Below, piece after piece: positions 24,233-35,653 of a stretch of 35,884 bases of DNA. The position numbers and the translations under genes are program-made. Each line of letters begins with the position of its first letter. Position 1 is the first letter of the stretch. The DNA comes from Proteiniclasticum ruminis (GTDB taxonomy: Bacteria > Bacillota > Clostridia > Clostridiales > Clostridiaceae): contig NZ_FOVK01000017.1 of the NCBI RefSeq assembly GCF_900115135.1, forward strand, positions 1-35,884. The letters run 5' to 3'. The notes beneath the pieces were generated by a model that was given only the letters and a program-made list of their open reading frames with translations, did no database searches and was not told the DNA's origin.

Positions 24233-24919
24233 CTATTTTATGACCTGCTCTTCCTTTTTCTTCTCTACCGCATTGAGAATCAGCCCTTGAATCATTCGGA
24301 ATAAATTACCGGTAATCCAGTAAAGTCCTAGAGCGGAATTGGATGTGTATGTAATCCATCCAAATAAGACTGCCATCATATACTGCATTTTATTAGCAGA
24401 GGCTGCTGCAGGGTTATCTGCGGTCTTGGTTCTCATGGTTGTAATATAAGTTGAAAGAAGCATTGTTCCTACAGAAAGTGCTGCAAGAATGATGTTATTG
24501 TTTGCAGACAAATCCGGAATCAGCGGTGTGAATCTCATACCTGTGAGCTTACCATCTGCTGCCAGCTGTCTGAATACACTGAACATCGCAATGAAAATAG
24601 GATAAGTGATGAGTAGGGGAAGACATCCACCAAACATACTTACATTATTTTCTTTGTAAAGTTTCATCTGCATTTCCTGCATTTTCTGAGGATCGTTCTT
24701 GTACTTCGCTTGAAGCTTTGCAACTTCCGGTTGAAGTGCCTGCTGCTTTCGCATGGTTTTCATCTGAGATAAATTGACAGGTAGCATGAGGATATTAAAC
24801 AGTATGGTGAAAAATACAATGGTAATACCCCATTGATTTCCTGGATCTGCAACAAAAAGCTCTACTACAGATTTCAGCTGCTCAAAAATCCAAATAAATA
24901 ATTGATTTAATTGAGACAA
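24233..24919 (-). CDS. yidC: membrane protein insertase YidC (SpoIIIJ family)
   Basis: YidC inserts membrane proteins alone or with Sec. The 228-aa protein is of the short Gram-positive type without the large periplasmic domain. About five membrane helices are seen, with the cytoplasmic charged loop MKTMRKQQALQPEVAKLQAKYKNDPQKMQ between the first and second core helices. No lipoprotein signal with cysteine is present at the N-terminus, unlike B. subtilis SpoIIIJ. I set the start at TTG 24919, 8 nt after GGAGG; an upstream in-frame TTG at 24934 overlaps that ribosome site. The rest of the fold is normal for Clostridia. Confidence 0.95.
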   Translation of the reverse strand: MSQLNQLFIWIFEQLKSVVELFVADPGNQWGITIVFFTILFNILMLPVNLSQMKTMRKQQALQPEVAKLQAKYKNDPQKMQEMQMKLYKENNVSMFGGCLPLLITYPIFIAMFSVFRQLAADGKLTGMRFTPLIPDLSANNNIILAALSVGTMLLSTYITTMRTKTADNPAAASANKMQYMMAVLFGWITYTSNSALGLYWITGNLFRMIQGLILNAVEKKKEEQVIK

Positions 24920-24937
24920 TCCTTTTACCTCCAAGTT

Positions 24938-25153
24938 TTATTCAACCGGATCATACAGGCTTCCTTTATAAAAAGGATGGCATCTTAAAATTCTCCTAAT
25001 AGCCATATAGCCTCCTTTAAGCGCACCATACTTTTCTATGGCATCAATGGCATAGACAGAGCATGTTGGTGTAAACCTGCAGCTGGGAGGCGTGTTAGGA
25101 GAAATATACTTTCTGTAAAATCTAATTGATCGTAACAGTATTTTTTTCATCAT
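24938..25153 (-). CDS. yidD: membrane protein insertion efficiency factor YidD
   Basis: YidD is a small membrane-associated protein that aids YidC-dependent insertion. The 71-aa protein shows the complete signature [19 protein letters not shown] followed by [15 protein letters not shown]. Its start lies inside rnpA, overlapping by 32 nt, with almost no Shine-Dalgarno of its own, so translation is probably coupled to rnpA. Two adjacent ATG codons at 25153 and 25150 are possible starts. Confidence 0.95.
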   Translation of the reverse strand: MMKKILLRSIRFYRKYISPNTPPSCRFTPTCSVYAIDAIEKYGALKGGYMAIRRILRCHPFYKGSLYDPVE

Positions 25154-25499
25154 TCTTTAGACCCGCCTTTTTAAAGACGTGCATCAGTGATTTTTCGATT
25201 TCGGCATAACTCTTATCATGACTTGATACCCTGGCAATGATCACAAAATCATATCCTGTGTCAAAAACATCTTTATTCAAACGATATGACTCGCTGATCA
25301 GACGCTTCACCCGACTCCTGACTACGCTCTTACCTACTTTCTTGCTGACAGAAATTCCTATCCTATTATAGGGAACTCCTTGAATCTGGTTCCTTCTGTT
25401 TTTAAATACATACAAAACCAGAAGATGATTGGCAAAAGATCGGCCTCTCCTGTATACGACTTGAAATTCACCGTTTTTCCGAATCTTTTCATGTTTCAT
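25122..25499 (-). CDS. rnpA: ribonuclease P protein component
   Basis: RnpA is the protein subunit of RNase P, which trims tRNA 5' leaders. The 125-aa protein begins with [18 protein letters not shown], continues with [28 protein letters not shown] (the basic RNR-type motif, with Ser in place of the usual Asn) and ends in a short charged tail. GAAAGG lies about 10 nt before the ATG. It follows rpmH, as in nearly all bacteria. Confidence 0.97.
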   Translation of the reverse strand: MKHEKIRKNGEFQVVYRRGRSFANHLLVLYVFKNRRNQIQGVPYNRIGISVSKKVGKSVVRSRVKRLISESYRLNKDVFDTGYDFVIIARVSSHDKSYAEIEKSLMHVFKKAGLKNDEKNTVTIN

Positions 25500-25549
25500 G
25501 GAGATAATCCTTTCTTGACATTACAGAAAAAGGCCACATTTAAGCGACC

Positions 25550-25684
25550 TTATGCTGATAATCTCTTTCTTCCTTTTGCTCTTCTTCTCTTAAGAACGTT
25601 TCTACCATTCTTTGTAGCCATTCTCTTTCTGAAGCCGTGTTCTTTCTTACCCTGCTTCTTCTTAGGCTGAAATGTCATCCACAT
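25550..25684 (-). CDS. rpmH: 50S ribosomal protein L34
   Basis: This 44-aa protein reads [18 protein letters not shown], then [20 protein letters not shown] and RKRLSA, which is L34 in full length. It is too short to show up in a long-ORF scan. An ATG at 25684 (with GGGGGTG upstream) and one at 25678 are both possible; the first gives the standard 44-aa length. It is the first gene of the operon and is read from a consensus promoter. Confidence 0.97.
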   Translation of the reverse strand: MWMTFQPKKKQGKKEHGFRKRMATKNGRNVLKRRRAKGRKRLSA

Positions 25685-25721
25685 GTTGACACCCCCTTCG
25701 TATACTTTATTCATATTAGTC

Positions 25722-25746
25722 TTAAGCGCAAAAATTGCGCACTTAA
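25722..25746 (-). promoter_or_regulatory. hairpin in the rpmH leader
   Basis: Within the roughly 80-nt leader, TTAAG/CTTAA and CGCAA/TTGCG can pair around a short A/T loop with a 2-nt bulge. No T run follows, so it is not a simple terminator. Whether it regulates L34 synthesis or stabilises the message is unknown. Confidence 0.4.
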
Positions 25747-25771
25747 CCCAATACTTCGATTTTACTACACT

Positions 25772-25800
25772 ATTATACTCATGGTGATGAAGGGTGTCAA
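25772..25800 (-). promoter_or_regulatory. consensus promoter of the rpmH operon
   Basis: On the minus strand TTGACA (25795-25800), a 17-bp spacer and TATAAT (25772-25777) match the sigma-A consensus at all 12 positions. It is the only fully consensus promoter I found in the window. A perfect DnaA box begins 46 bp upstream (25846). Confidence 0.92.
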
Positions 25801-25845
25801 GAAAACTCGAAGAGTCTCTTTGGTATTTATTTAGACCATAGTATT

Positions 25846-26168
25846 TGTGGATAACTCATTGTTCCTTAGAAGGAGCATGTGCTATCATAGAAAAGAATTG
25901 TTGATAACTTACTCTATTTTCTGTAGTTTTCCACAATTGTGGATAACCCTGTGAATAAACTGTTCCTTTTCTGTCTAAAATATATTATACTGTTTCTGTA
26001 CCCTTGATACTACAATGTTTTACGCCTTAAGTACAATGTGTGGAATTTGTAGTAATCTATTGTGGATTTTATATAGAAGTCTTCTGAACTCACTTTATCA
26101 ACAGCCGAAACTTCTTTTTTATCAACATAGTTTTTGGAAATTTTTATTTTATATTTTTCTGTAGATAA
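25846..26168. other. oriC, DnaA-box cluster upstream of dnaA
   Basis: The gap between rpmH and dnaA has two perfect TTATCCACA boxes on the minus strand (25846-25854, 25938-25946) and one TTATTCACA (25950-25958). Near matches with one mismatch are at 25899-25907, 25927-25935, 26095-26103, 26119-26127 and 26160-26168. The boxes at 25927 and 25938 face each other across 2 bp. A possible dnaA promoter is TTGTAG (26047-26052), 17 bp, TATATA (26070-26075), with a weaker box in its spacer (26061-26069), which would allow DnaA autoregulation. This is probably the regulatory half of a two-part origin. Confidence 0.85.
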
Positions 26169-26229
26169 CCTGTTTAAAACTTGTTTATTCAGGTACTTTT
26201 ATTTTTTAAATTATTTTTATTTTATTTAG
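26128..26229. other. AT-rich stretch before dnaA
   Basis: About 100 bp of nearly pure A/T with long T runs separates the last upstream DnaA boxes from the dnaA ribosome site. It could ease strand opening or only form the AT-rich leader of dnaA. No GC cluster or trio repeat is seen here, unlike the downstream site. Confidence 0.4.
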
Positions 26230-26242
26230 GAGGACATAATAC

Positions 26243-27592
26243 ATGAATACCCAATTAGCTGAAACATGGGAAAAAGTACTCAAGATTCTTAAGGTGGAGA
26301 TCATGTCTGAGGTAAGTTACAACACTTGGATTCTTGGATTGAAACCAATCGGAATGAGAAATGGTGTATTCATGATCAGTGTACCCAATGAACTGACGCT
26401 GGATATCATTAACCAGCGATATATGCTTTTATTTAAAGAATCCATCAAACATGTGCTGAACCAGGACGTGGATGTGCAATGTGTGGTTGGAGAACCGGAT
26501 TCCGATGACTCAAAAGCGGAGGAAGAGGTGCAAAAAGATAGCATCAAGCCTGCACCGGAAGCATTTGGTTCGCTGAACTCCAAGTATACCTTTGATTCTT
26601 TCGTCATCGGTAATTCCAACAGATTTGCCCATGCTGCTTCTGTTGCTGTTGCTGAGTCACCGGCTAATGCTTATAATCCACTCTTTCTGTATGGTGGAGT
26701 TGGACTTGGAAAAACACATCTCATGCATGCCATTGGCCATCATATTCAAGCAAACAATCCGAAAGCGAAGGTAGTCTATGTTTCCTCTGAGAAGTTCACA
26801 AATGAGCTGATCAACTCTATCCGATACGATAAGAATCTTGATTTTAGAAACAAATATAGAAATGTGGATGTTCTTCTTGTGGACGACATACAGTTCATTG
26901 CAGGTAAGGAAAGCACCCAGGAAGAGTTCTTTCATACGTTTAATGAACTCTACGAAGCAAGAAAACAGATCATCATCTCCAGCGACAGACCGCCGAATGA
27001 AATTCCTACATTAGAAGACCGTTTGCGAACAAGGTTTGCATGGGGGCTTCAGGCTGACATTCAGGCTCCTGATTTTGAGACAAGAATTGCCATTCTCAAG
27101 AAGAAAGCAGAGATTGAGAAGTATGTAGTTTCTTCCGATGTCATGGTCTATATTGCAACGAAGATCAAATCCAACATCAGAGAACTGGAAGGTGCTCTTA
27201 CAAGAGTAATGGCTTATTCCTCATTAACCAACAACAAGAACATCACCGTTGATTTGGCTGCTGAGGCGCTGAAGGACATCATCTCTTCCACACAAACCAG
27301 ATCCATCACCATAGATCTGATTCAGGATGTGGTGGCAAATTATTATAATCTTTCAGTTCAGGAGCTGAAATCTCAAAGAAGAACAAGAAATGTGGCTTAT
27401 CCAAGGCAGATAGCCATGTATCTCTCCAGAAAACTGACTGATATGAGCTTGCCTAAAATCGGAGATGAGTTTGGTGGCAGGGATCATACTACTGTCATTC
27501 ATGCTTATGAAAAAATCAGTGCCGCATTAAAAAGTGATGATTCCCTTGCCAGTGCCATCAGGATCATCACAAAAAAAGTGAACAGCCAGTAA
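26243..27592 (+). CDS. dnaA: chromosomal replication initiator protein DnaA
   Basis: DnaA binds the boxes on both sides of its gene and opens the origin. The 449-aa protein has domain I (residues 1 to about 80), a variable acidic linker (about 83-110), the AAA+ domain III with Walker A GGVGLGKT (151-158) and Walker [10 protein letters not shown], and domain IV with the DNA-binding signature [15 protein letters not shown]. Length is normal. GGAGG lies 9 nt before the ATG. It is the first gene right of the main upstream box cluster and is followed by the unwinding site. Its stop codon overlaps an imperfect DnaA box (27590-27598). Confidence 0.99.
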   Translation: MNTQLAETWEKVLKILKVEIMSEVSYNTWILGLKPIGMRNGVFMISVPNELTLDIINQRYMLLFKESIKHVLNQDVDVQCVVGEPDSDDSKAEEEVQKDSIKPAPEAFGSLNSKYTFDSFVIGNSNRFAHAASVAVAESPANAYNPLFLYGGVGLGKTHLMHAIGHHIQANNPKAKVVYVSSEKFTNELINSIRYDKNLDFRNKYRNVDVLLVDDIQFIAGKESTQEEFFHTFNELYEARKQIIISSDRPPNEIPTLEDRLRTRFAWGLQADIQAPDFETRIAILKKKAEIEKYVVSSDVMVYIATKIKSNIRELEGALTRVMAYSSLTNNKNITVDLAAEALKDIISSTQTRSITIDLIQDVVANYYNLSVQELKSQRRTRNVAYPRQIAMYLSRKLTDMSLPKIGDEFGGRDHTTVIHAYEKISAALKSDDSLASAIRIITKKVNSQ

Positions 27593-27755
27593 TCCACAAG
27601 TTGTTAAATTGCCTGTTCATCCACATGTGGATAAATTTATTATAAAAATACCTTGTGGAAAACTGTGGATAACTCGATAGGGAACTCAAAACTTATACAC
27701 AAGGTTTCAAATCAGCAGATTGCTTCTGCCTCATGGTTTATTTTGCTTATCCACA
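27590..27755. other. oriC, DnaA-box cluster between dnaA and dnaN
   Basis: Perfect TTATCCACA-type boxes lie at 27626-27634 (minus), 27664-27672 (minus) and 27747-27755 (plus), with TTATACACA at 27693-27701. One-mismatch boxes lie at 27590-27598, 27617-27625 and 27654-27662. The boxes at 27617 and 27626 form a gapless inverted pair. The last plus-strand box borders the unwinding element. Confidence 0.9.
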
Positions 27756-27806
27756 TAATACCGCCGCCTACTACTACTATTACTAAATAATCTATTATAT
27801 TATTAC
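27747..27806 (+). other. basal unwinding element: DnaA box, GC cluster, DnaA-trios, DUE
   Basis: A perfect DnaA box (27747-27755) is followed by CCGCCGCC (27761-27768) and six triplets CTACTACTACTATTACTA (27768-27785), then about 20 bp of A/T (27786-27806). On the opposite strand the triplets read 3'-GAT, the DnaA-trio motif that guides DnaA onto single strands. The same order occurs at the B. subtilis unwinding site between dnaA and dnaN. This is the predicted opening point. Confidence 0.88.
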
Positions 27807-27894
27807 TCTTCTGCGTGGATGAAAACATACACTGTGCAGTAAAAGTATCCCCACGAAACATTGTTTTATCTTATGAAATTGGGAGGATTGCATC

Positions 27895-28995
27895 ATGCAT
27901 TTCAGATGTCAGAAAAAAGATCTTGTCGAAGGAATCTCAACCGTACAGAAAGCGATTTTAGGAAAATCTCCTATGGCTGTTTTAGAAGGAATCTATATTG
28001 AGACTGGTGCCAATGAAATCATCATGAGAGGTTCTGATATTGATCTCAGTATTGAAACTTTAGTCTCTTCAAGTATTCTGGAGGATGGTAGAATCGTCAT
28101 CGATTCCAAACTATTCGGTGACATTATCAGAAAGCTGCCAGATGCTACAGTAGAGATTGCGACAATGGAAAATAATACCATCCTTATTTCCTGTGAGAAT
28201 TCAGAATTCAATCTTCTTTATTTAAATGCTGAAGAGTTTCCTATGCTCCCAGAAATCGGAAATAGAGAAAAGATTTCAATCAGAGAAGATGTCTTCAGAA
28301 ATCTTATTAAAGCAACATCCTTTGCCGTAGCCCAGGATGAATCCAGACCGATTCTTATGGGTGTTCTCTTTGAAGTGAAGAATAAGGTCCTTAATATGGT
28401 TGCTCTGGATGGATTCAGATTGGCTCTTCGCAGCGAGTATTTGGAATCCAATGAGGATTTATCCGTAGTTATTCCAGGTAAAACACTCAATGAAGTATCT
28501 AAGATCCTTGGAGATAAGAACGAGCTTCTCTACATCAGTTTCAATGAGAATCATATTCTCTTCGAAGTTCAAAATACGAAAGTGGTTTCCAGGCTTCTTT
28601 CCGGCAGTTTTATCAAATATGAATCAATTATTCCAACAGACTATAAACTGCAGTTCAAAGTGAAAAGAGCACATCTGGCTCAAAGTATTGAAAGAGCGTC
28701 ACTGATGGCGAAAGAGGGATCCTCCAAGCTGATCAAGCTTCAGATCGAAAATGACCGGGCAGTGATTACTTCCAATTCACAGTTTGGTAAAGTAAAAGAA
28801 GAAGTATCGGTTCATATGGAAGGGGATGCCATTGAAATTGCTTTCAATGCAAACTATCTTCTGGATACGTTAAAGGTCATGGAAGAAGAAGAGATTCTTC
28901 TGGAGATGACCTCCAGTGTCAGTCCGGCCATCATCAAAAATACTGTGGTTGATAACTGTATTTATATGGTGCTGCCAGTTAGATTAACCAGATAG
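27895..28995 (+). CDS. dnaN: DNA polymerase III beta subunit (sliding clamp)
   Basis: DnaN is the ring that tethers polymerase III to DNA. The 366-aa protein has three repeats of the clamp fold with expected landmarks: MHFRCQKKDLVEGISTVQKA at the start, ATSFAVAQDESRPILMGVLFE in the middle and a C-terminal IYMVLPVRL end, which contributes to the partner-binding pocket. Length is normal. GGGAGG lies 8 nt upstream. It follows dnaA after the unwinding element and precedes yaaA by 9 nt. Confidence 0.98.
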   Translation: MHFRCQKKDLVEGISTVQKAILGKSPMAVLEGIYIETGANEIIMRGSDIDLSIETLVSSSILEDGRIVIDSKLFGDIIRKLPDATVEIATMENNTILISCENSEFNLLYLNAEEFPMLPEIGNREKISIREDVFRNLIKATSFAVAQDESRPILMGVLFEVKNKVLNMVALDGFRLALRSEYLESNEDLSVVIPGKTLNEVSKILGDKNELLYISFNENHILFEVQNTKVVSRLLSGSFIKYESIIPTDYKLQFKVKRAHLAQSIERASLMAKEGSSKLIKLQIENDRAVITSNSQFGKVKEEVSVHMEGDAIEIAFNANYLLDTLKVMEEEEILLEMTSSVSPAIIKNTVVDNCIYMVLPVRLTR

Positions 28996-29004
28996 GGGGA
29001 AATT

Positions 29005-29214
29005 ATGGAAATTAAAATCAAGACTGAATTTATCAAGCTGGACTCATTTTTGAAATGGGCGGGGGCAGTTTCATTAGGATCCGAAGCAAAGGCTTATATT
29101 CAGGAAGGGCTAGTTAAAGTGAACGATGAGGTGGAGCTGAGAAGAGGAAAGAAAATTTATCCAGGGGACAAGGTTGAGTTCAATGGAGAAGTTTTCATCG
29201 CTGTGGCTGAATAA
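29005..29214 (+). CDS. yaaA: S4-domain RNA-binding protein YaaA
   Basis: This 69-aa protein is a single S4 RNA-binding fold: LDSFLKWAGAVSLGSEAKAYIQEGLVKVNDEVELRRGKKIYPGDKVEFN. The position between dnaN and recF is standard for Firmicutes. It is thought to act in ribosome biogenesis, but its target is not shown here. AGGGGG lies before the ATG. A long perfect hairpin follows 33 nt after the stop. Confidence 0.93.
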   Translation: MEIKIKTEFIKLDSFLKWAGAVSLGSEAKAYIQEGLVKVNDEVELRRGKKIYPGDKVEFNGEVFIAVAE

Positions 29215-29246
29215 TTCCAGATAAAAATTGCAATATGTATTGAGCC

Positions 29247-29284
29247 TTATACCACATAGAAGGACGGACTTCTATGTGGTATAA
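29247..29284. promoter_or_regulatory. perfect 16-bp hairpin before recF, containing an extended -10
   Basis: The arms 29247-29262 and 29269-29284 pair without mismatch around GACGGA. No T run follows on the plus strand, so it does not look like a simple terminator. The 3' arm includes TGGTATAAT, an extended -10 (TATAAT 29280-29285), which could start recF transcription about 10 nt before its ribosome site; no clear -35 is seen. Confidence 0.6.
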
Positions 29285-29304
29285 TATATTGTAGGAGATT
29301 TTTT

Positions 29305-30399
29305 ATGAAAATTAGAAACATCAGTCTGATGAACTATCGGAATTATGACCAACTGAATATCGAATTAGGCAAGGATGTCAATGTCTTTCAAGGAGAAAAT
29401 GCCCAGGGAAAAACCAATATTCTCGAGGCAATTTATTATTGTGCCTTCGGAAGATCACACAGAACTGTGAAATCCAAAGACCTGATTATGTGGAAGCAAA
29501 GCAATGCGCAGATCAAAGTTTATATTGAAAAGGACCGCTTGGATAAAACCATTGATATTCAGATGCTTTCTGATGGGAGAAAATCTGTTTCCATCAATAA
29601 AGTTAAGCTGACGAAGATAGGAGACCTTTTAGGTGTACTCAATGTAGTGATGTTTTCACCGGAGGATCTGAAAATTGTCAAGGAATCTCCAGGACTCAGG
29701 CGAAGATTTCTTGATATGGAGATCAGTCAGCTGGATAAGGGATACTATAACGCTCTTGTGGGATACAATAAGGTGCTTCAGGAACGAAATGCTCTTTTGA
29801 AATCCAGACGGATGGACCGGAATATTCTGGACATTTATGATGTGAAATTGTCGGAGTATGCCAGTTATATTGTGAAGCAGAGAATCAATTATGTGACTCT
29901 TTTGAACACCCATGGAAGACCCATCCATCATGAAATCACCACGGGAAAAGAAGAGATTGCCTACGAGTATAAGTGTTCTTTTTCTCTAGAGGGAGATCTT
30001 AAAGAAAATCTCAAAAAAGAACTTTACAGAAAAAGAGATACAGACATAGAAAGAGGTACCACTTCCGCTGGAATCCATCGAGATGACTTCACGATACACA
30101 TCAATGGTATCGATGCAAAAGATTTTGGTTCTCAGGGGCAGCAGAGAACTGCAGTACTTACCATGAAGTTTGCTTCTCTTGAAATCATCAAAAAATTGAA
30201 GGGGGAGTATCCTCTCCTCTTGCTGGATGATGTTTTATCTGAACTGGATCTGTCCCGCAAGAAATTTATTTTAAAATCCATAGAGAACATTCAGACTGTA
30301 ATAACCTGTACCGGAGTTGAAAATGTGGAAGCATACTTAACAGGAAGTTACAGGCTCTTTACTGTAAGAAACGGAACAGTAGAACAAGGAGGTGTCTAG
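29305..30399 (+). CDS. recF: DNA replication and repair protein RecF
   Basis: RecF is an SMC-like ATPase that loads RecA at gaps with RecO and RecR. The 364-aa protein has Walker A GENAQGKT (residues 30-37), the SMC-type signature region near GSQGQQRTAVLTMKFA, and Walker B/D-loop LLLLDDVLSELD. Length is normal. AGGAG lies 6-7 nt before the ATG. The remB start codon follows the recF stop by 1 nt. Confidence 0.97.
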   Translation: MKIRNISLMNYRNYDQLNIELGKDVNVFQGENAQGKTNILEAIYYCAFGRSHRTVKSKDLIMWKQSNAQIKVYIEKDRLDKTIDIQMLSDGRKSVSINKVKLTKIGDLLGVLNVVMFSPEDLKIVKESPGLRRRFLDMEISQLDKGYYNALVGYNKVLQERNALLKSRRMDRNILDIYDVKLSEYASYIVKQRINYVTLLNTHGRPIHHEITTGKEEIAYEYKCSFSLEGDLKENLKKELYRKRDTDIERGTTSAGIHRDDFTIHINGIDAKDFGSQGQQRTAVLTMKFASLEIIKKLKGEYPLLLLDDVLSELDLSRKKFILKSIENIQTVITCTGVENVEAYLTGSYRLFTVRNGTVEQGGV

Positions 30400-30400
30400 A

Positions 30401-32676
<2,276 letters not shown>

Positions 32677-32689
32677 GAGGCACATATAG

Positions 32690-35257
32690 TTGAATAACAA
32701 TGAAGGTAAAGTATTACCCATAGATTTGAGAAAAGAAATGAAAACCAGTTATATCAATTACGCCATGAGTGTAATTGTAGGTCGTGCACTTCCTGATGTA
32801 CGTGACGGTATGAAACCTGTACATAGAAGAATCCTGTTTTCCATGCATGAGCTGGGTATTTACAATGAAAAAGGATTCCGTAAATGCGCAAGAATCGTCG
32901 GTGACGTTCTTGGTAAGTACCATCCACATGGAGACTCCTCTGTGTATGATGCTCTAGTCAGATTGGCTCAGGACTTCTCTACCAGATATCTTCTCGTGGA
33001 AGGGCATGGTAACTTTGGTTCTGTAGATGGAGATGGAGCAGCGGCCATGAGATATACCGAAGCAAAGCTGGCAAAGATCTCCTCAGAAATGCTTCGGGAC
33101 ATCAATAAAGATACAGTAGACTTTATACCAAACTTTGATGGAGAGGAAAAAGAGCCTACCGTTCTTCCTGCAAGATTTCCTAACCTTCTGGTTAATGGTT
33201 CTTCAGGTATTGCGGTTGGTATGGCTACCAATATTCCACCTCACAATCTAACAGAAGTCATCAATGGTGTGATTCATCTAATTGATGATGAGGATATTAC
33301 AGTACTTGAACTGATGCAGTACATTAAAGGACCAGATTTTCCAACTGGTGGTACCATCATGGGTGTGACTGGCATTAGAGAGGCCTATGAGACAGGCCGT
33401 GGTAAGGTCATTGTCAGAGCGAAGAGCGCTATTGAAGAACATAACGGCAGGCAAAGAATCATCATCACAGAAATTCCGTATATGGTGAATAAAGCAAAGC
33501 TTATTGAAAATATTGCAGATCATGTGAGAGATAAGAAACTTACTGGAATCTCAGACCTTCGGGATGAGTCTGACCGTGATGGTATGAGAATCGTCATTGA
33601 GCTGAAAAGAGACGCAAATGCTCATGTGGTTTTAAATTATCTTTATAAGAGGACAAAGGTCCAGGATACCTTTGGCATCATTAACCTGGCACTGGTCAAT
33701 AATGAACCTAAGGTTCTGAACCTCAAGGAAATTCTCAAGAATTACCTGAACTTCCAAAAGGAAGTTGTTACTAGAAGAAGTATATTTGAAATGAATAAAG
33801 CCAAGGACAGGGCTCATATCCTCGAAGGATTGAGAATTGCTTTGGATCATATTGATGAAGTCATCAAAGTTCTTAGAAACTCCAAAACGACGGATATTGC
33901 AAAAGAGGAGCTGATGACAAGATTTTCTCTATCAGAAAAGCAGGCAGTAGCGATTCTTGATATGAGATTAAGAAGGCTTACAGGCTTGGAAAGAGATAAA
34001 ATCGAAGAGGAGTACAAGTCTCTTATGGAGCTTATCGCTTATCTGGAGGGCATCATCAGTGACGAAGCACAGCTTCTTAGTGTCATTCGGGATGAGCTAA
34101 CAGAAATACGAGACAAGTATGGTGATGAAAGAAGAACAGAGATTGAGAAGAATCATGATGAGATTGATTATGAAGATCTCATCAATGAAGAGGATGTTGT
34201 CATTACGCTGACTCAGGATGGATATATCAAGAGAATTTCAGCAACAGCCTACTCTGCTCAAAAGAGAGGTGGAAGAGGAATTCAAGCCATGTCCACCAAG
34301 GAAGACGATGTGGTGAATAAGGTATTTGTGACCTCCACCCATAAAAATCTTCTCTTCTTTACATCTAAAGGTAAAGTGTATAAGTTAAAAGCCTATGAGA
34401 TCCCAGATTCAGGACGTACTTCCAAGGGCGTGAATCTTGTGAATCTGATTCCTGTAGATCAGGATGAAAGCATACAGGCTGTAATTTCCATTGGAGACAT
34501 GGAGAAAGACGGGTATCTTGTATTTGCCACCGCAAGTGGTCTCATCAAGAAAACAACGCTCCATGATTTCAGCAATATCAGAAAAACAGGGCTCATTGCG
34601 CTGAACCTGAGAGAAGGAGACTCACTCCTTAATGTAAAATATACAAGAGGAGATGCAGATCTGCTTCTTGTAACCAAAGATGGTTATGCCATCAAGTTTA
34701 ATGAGCACGATGTGAGACCTATGGGAAGAACCGCCACAGGTGTAAAGGGAATTACCCTTCGTACAGGAGATACCTGCGTGTCCTTTGACATTGCAGTAGC
34801 TGGTGAAGACATTCTGGTGGTGTCTGAGAACGGCCTTGGCAAGAGAACGCCAACAGATCAGTACAAACAGCAGAATAGAGGCGGAAAAGGACTGATTGCC
34901 TATAAGGTGACGGGTAAAACCGGTTATGTTGTGGGTGCCCGTTCCTGTTCCAATGATGATGAGCTGCTTCTTGTGAACTCTGATGGAGTTGCCATCCGTA
35001 TCAATGTAAGCGAAATATCCATCACATCGAGAAATGCCATGGGTGTAAAACTCATGAAGACATCGGATGAGTCAAAAGTTGTATCTATGGCTAAGATTAT
35101 TGCCTCCAGAGAAGATGGAGGTCCTGAAGTAGAAGAAATCGACAGTGATGAAATGATTGAGAAGAAACTCAGTGAAGTCATGGACGATGATTTTGAACTG
35201 GATGACTTAGTTGAAGAGTATGACGAAGACTCTGATGTAGGACTGGAAGAAGAATAA
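32690..35257 (+). CDS. gyrA: DNA gyrase subunit A
   Basis: GyrA cuts and rejoins DNA. The 855-aa protein has the winged-helix region with the DNA-linking Tyr122 (AAMRYTEAK), numbered as in E. coli. The quinolone-determining region is GDSSVYD with Ser83 and Asp87, the usual susceptible residues. The C-terminal beta-pinwheel carries the GyrA box QKRGGRG, needed for wrapping, and the protein ends in an acidic tail of about 35 residues rich in Asp and Glu. The start is TTG (32690), 9 nt after GGAGG. Length is normal. It is followed by a strong terminator and then the rRNA leader. Confidence 0.98.
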   Translation: MNNNEGKVLPIDLRKEMKTSYINYAMSVIVGRALPDVRDGMKPVHRRILFSMHELGIYNEKGFRKCARIVGDVLGKYHPHGDSSVYDALVRLAQDFSTRYLLVEGHGNFGSVDGDGAAAMRYTEAKLAKISSEMLRDINKDTVDFIPNFDGEEKEPTVLPARFPNLLVNGSSGIAVGMATNIPPHNLTEVINGVIHLIDDEDITVLELMQYIKGPDFPTGGTIMGVTGIREAYETGRGKVIVRAKSAIEEHNGRQRIIITEIPYMVNKAKLIENIADHVRDKKLTGISDLRDESDRDGMRIVIELKRDANAHVVLNYLYKRTKVQDTFGIINLALVNNEPKVLNLKEILKNYLNFQKEVVTRRSIFEMNKAKDRAHILEGLRIALDHIDEVIKVLRNSKTTDIAKEELMTRFSLSEKQAVAILDMRLRRLTGLERDKIEEEYKSLMELIAYLEGIISDEAQLLSVIRDELTEIRDKYGDERRTEIEKNHDEIDYEDLINEEDVVITLTQDGYIKRISATAYSAQKRGGRGIQAMSTKEDDVVNKVFVTSTHKNLLFFTSKGKVYKLKAYEIPDSGRTSKGVNLVNLIPVDQDESIQAVISIGDMEKDGYLVFATASGLIKKTTLHDFSNIRKTGLIALNLREGDSLLNVKYTRGDADLLLVTKDGYAIKFNEHDVRPMGRTATGVKGITLRTGDTCVSFDIAVAGEDILVVSENGLGKRTPTDQYKQQNRGGKGLIAYKVTGKTGYVVGARSCSNDDELLLVNSDGVAIRINVSEISITSRNAMGVKLMKTSDESKVVSMAKIIASREDGGPEVEEIDSDEMIEKKLSEVMDDDFELDDLVEEYDEDSDVGLEEE

Positions 35258-35264
35258 GATGATA

Positions 35265-35303
35265 GAAGAGATCTCCATGATCATGGGGGATCTCTTCTTT
35301 TTT
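35265..35303 (+). terminator. terminator after gyrA
   Basis: The stem GAAGAGATC/GATCTCTTC, with further CCATG/CATGG pairing in the loop, is followed by six T. It lies 7 nt after the gyrA stop and insulates the gyrase genes from the rRNA operon. Confidence 0.9.
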
Positions 35304-35488
35304 CAAATAAGAAAGAAAAACTGCAAAAACGAACATTAATTAACAATAAAGACAATTAGTTCGCTAATTAGCTGTTTTTAACAATCTTTTGAAGGGGTTA
35401 AAAGGATGTTCTTAATCAAACAACCCCGTGTGTATCACAATAAGGATTACTTCGAAATTAAGAGATATTTTTAGAATGAGTGACTTAT

Positions 35489-35516
35489 TTGACTCAAATC
35501 GAATTGTGTATAAACA
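35489..35516 (+). promoter_or_regulatory. tentative rRNA promoter
   Basis: TTGACT (35489-35494) is a good -35, but the best following elements are TAAACA at 16 bp (35511-35516) or TATAAA at only 14 bp (35509). A separate extended -10, TGATAAGAT (35533-35541), lies downstream without a good -35. I cannot decide which is used. Confidence 0.35.
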
Positions 35517-35582
35517 CCGACAATTCATCCCATGATAAGATAGACAAGTCGCTTGAGAGAGCGGCGCGAAAACAAGCAAACA

Positions 35583-35598
35583 TAGTTCTTTGAAAATT
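35583..35598 (+). promoter_or_regulatory. boxA-like antitermination site
   Basis: TAGTTCTTTGAAAATT closely follows the TGTTCTTTGAAAAC boxA of Firmicute rRNA operons, which binds the NusB/NusE complex to keep polymerase from stopping. It lies about 135 nt before the 16S 5' end. Confidence 0.75.
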
Positions 35599-35653
35599 AA
35601 ACAGAATATAGGTAAAAAACCAAAGTAATTCTTTTTGAGAAATCAAAAAAAAC

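Noticed and set aside
27768-27785. CTA triplet repeat considered as a simple microsatellite
   Set aside because: Its position after a DnaA box and GC cluster and before an AT-rich stretch fits a DnaA-trio element far better.
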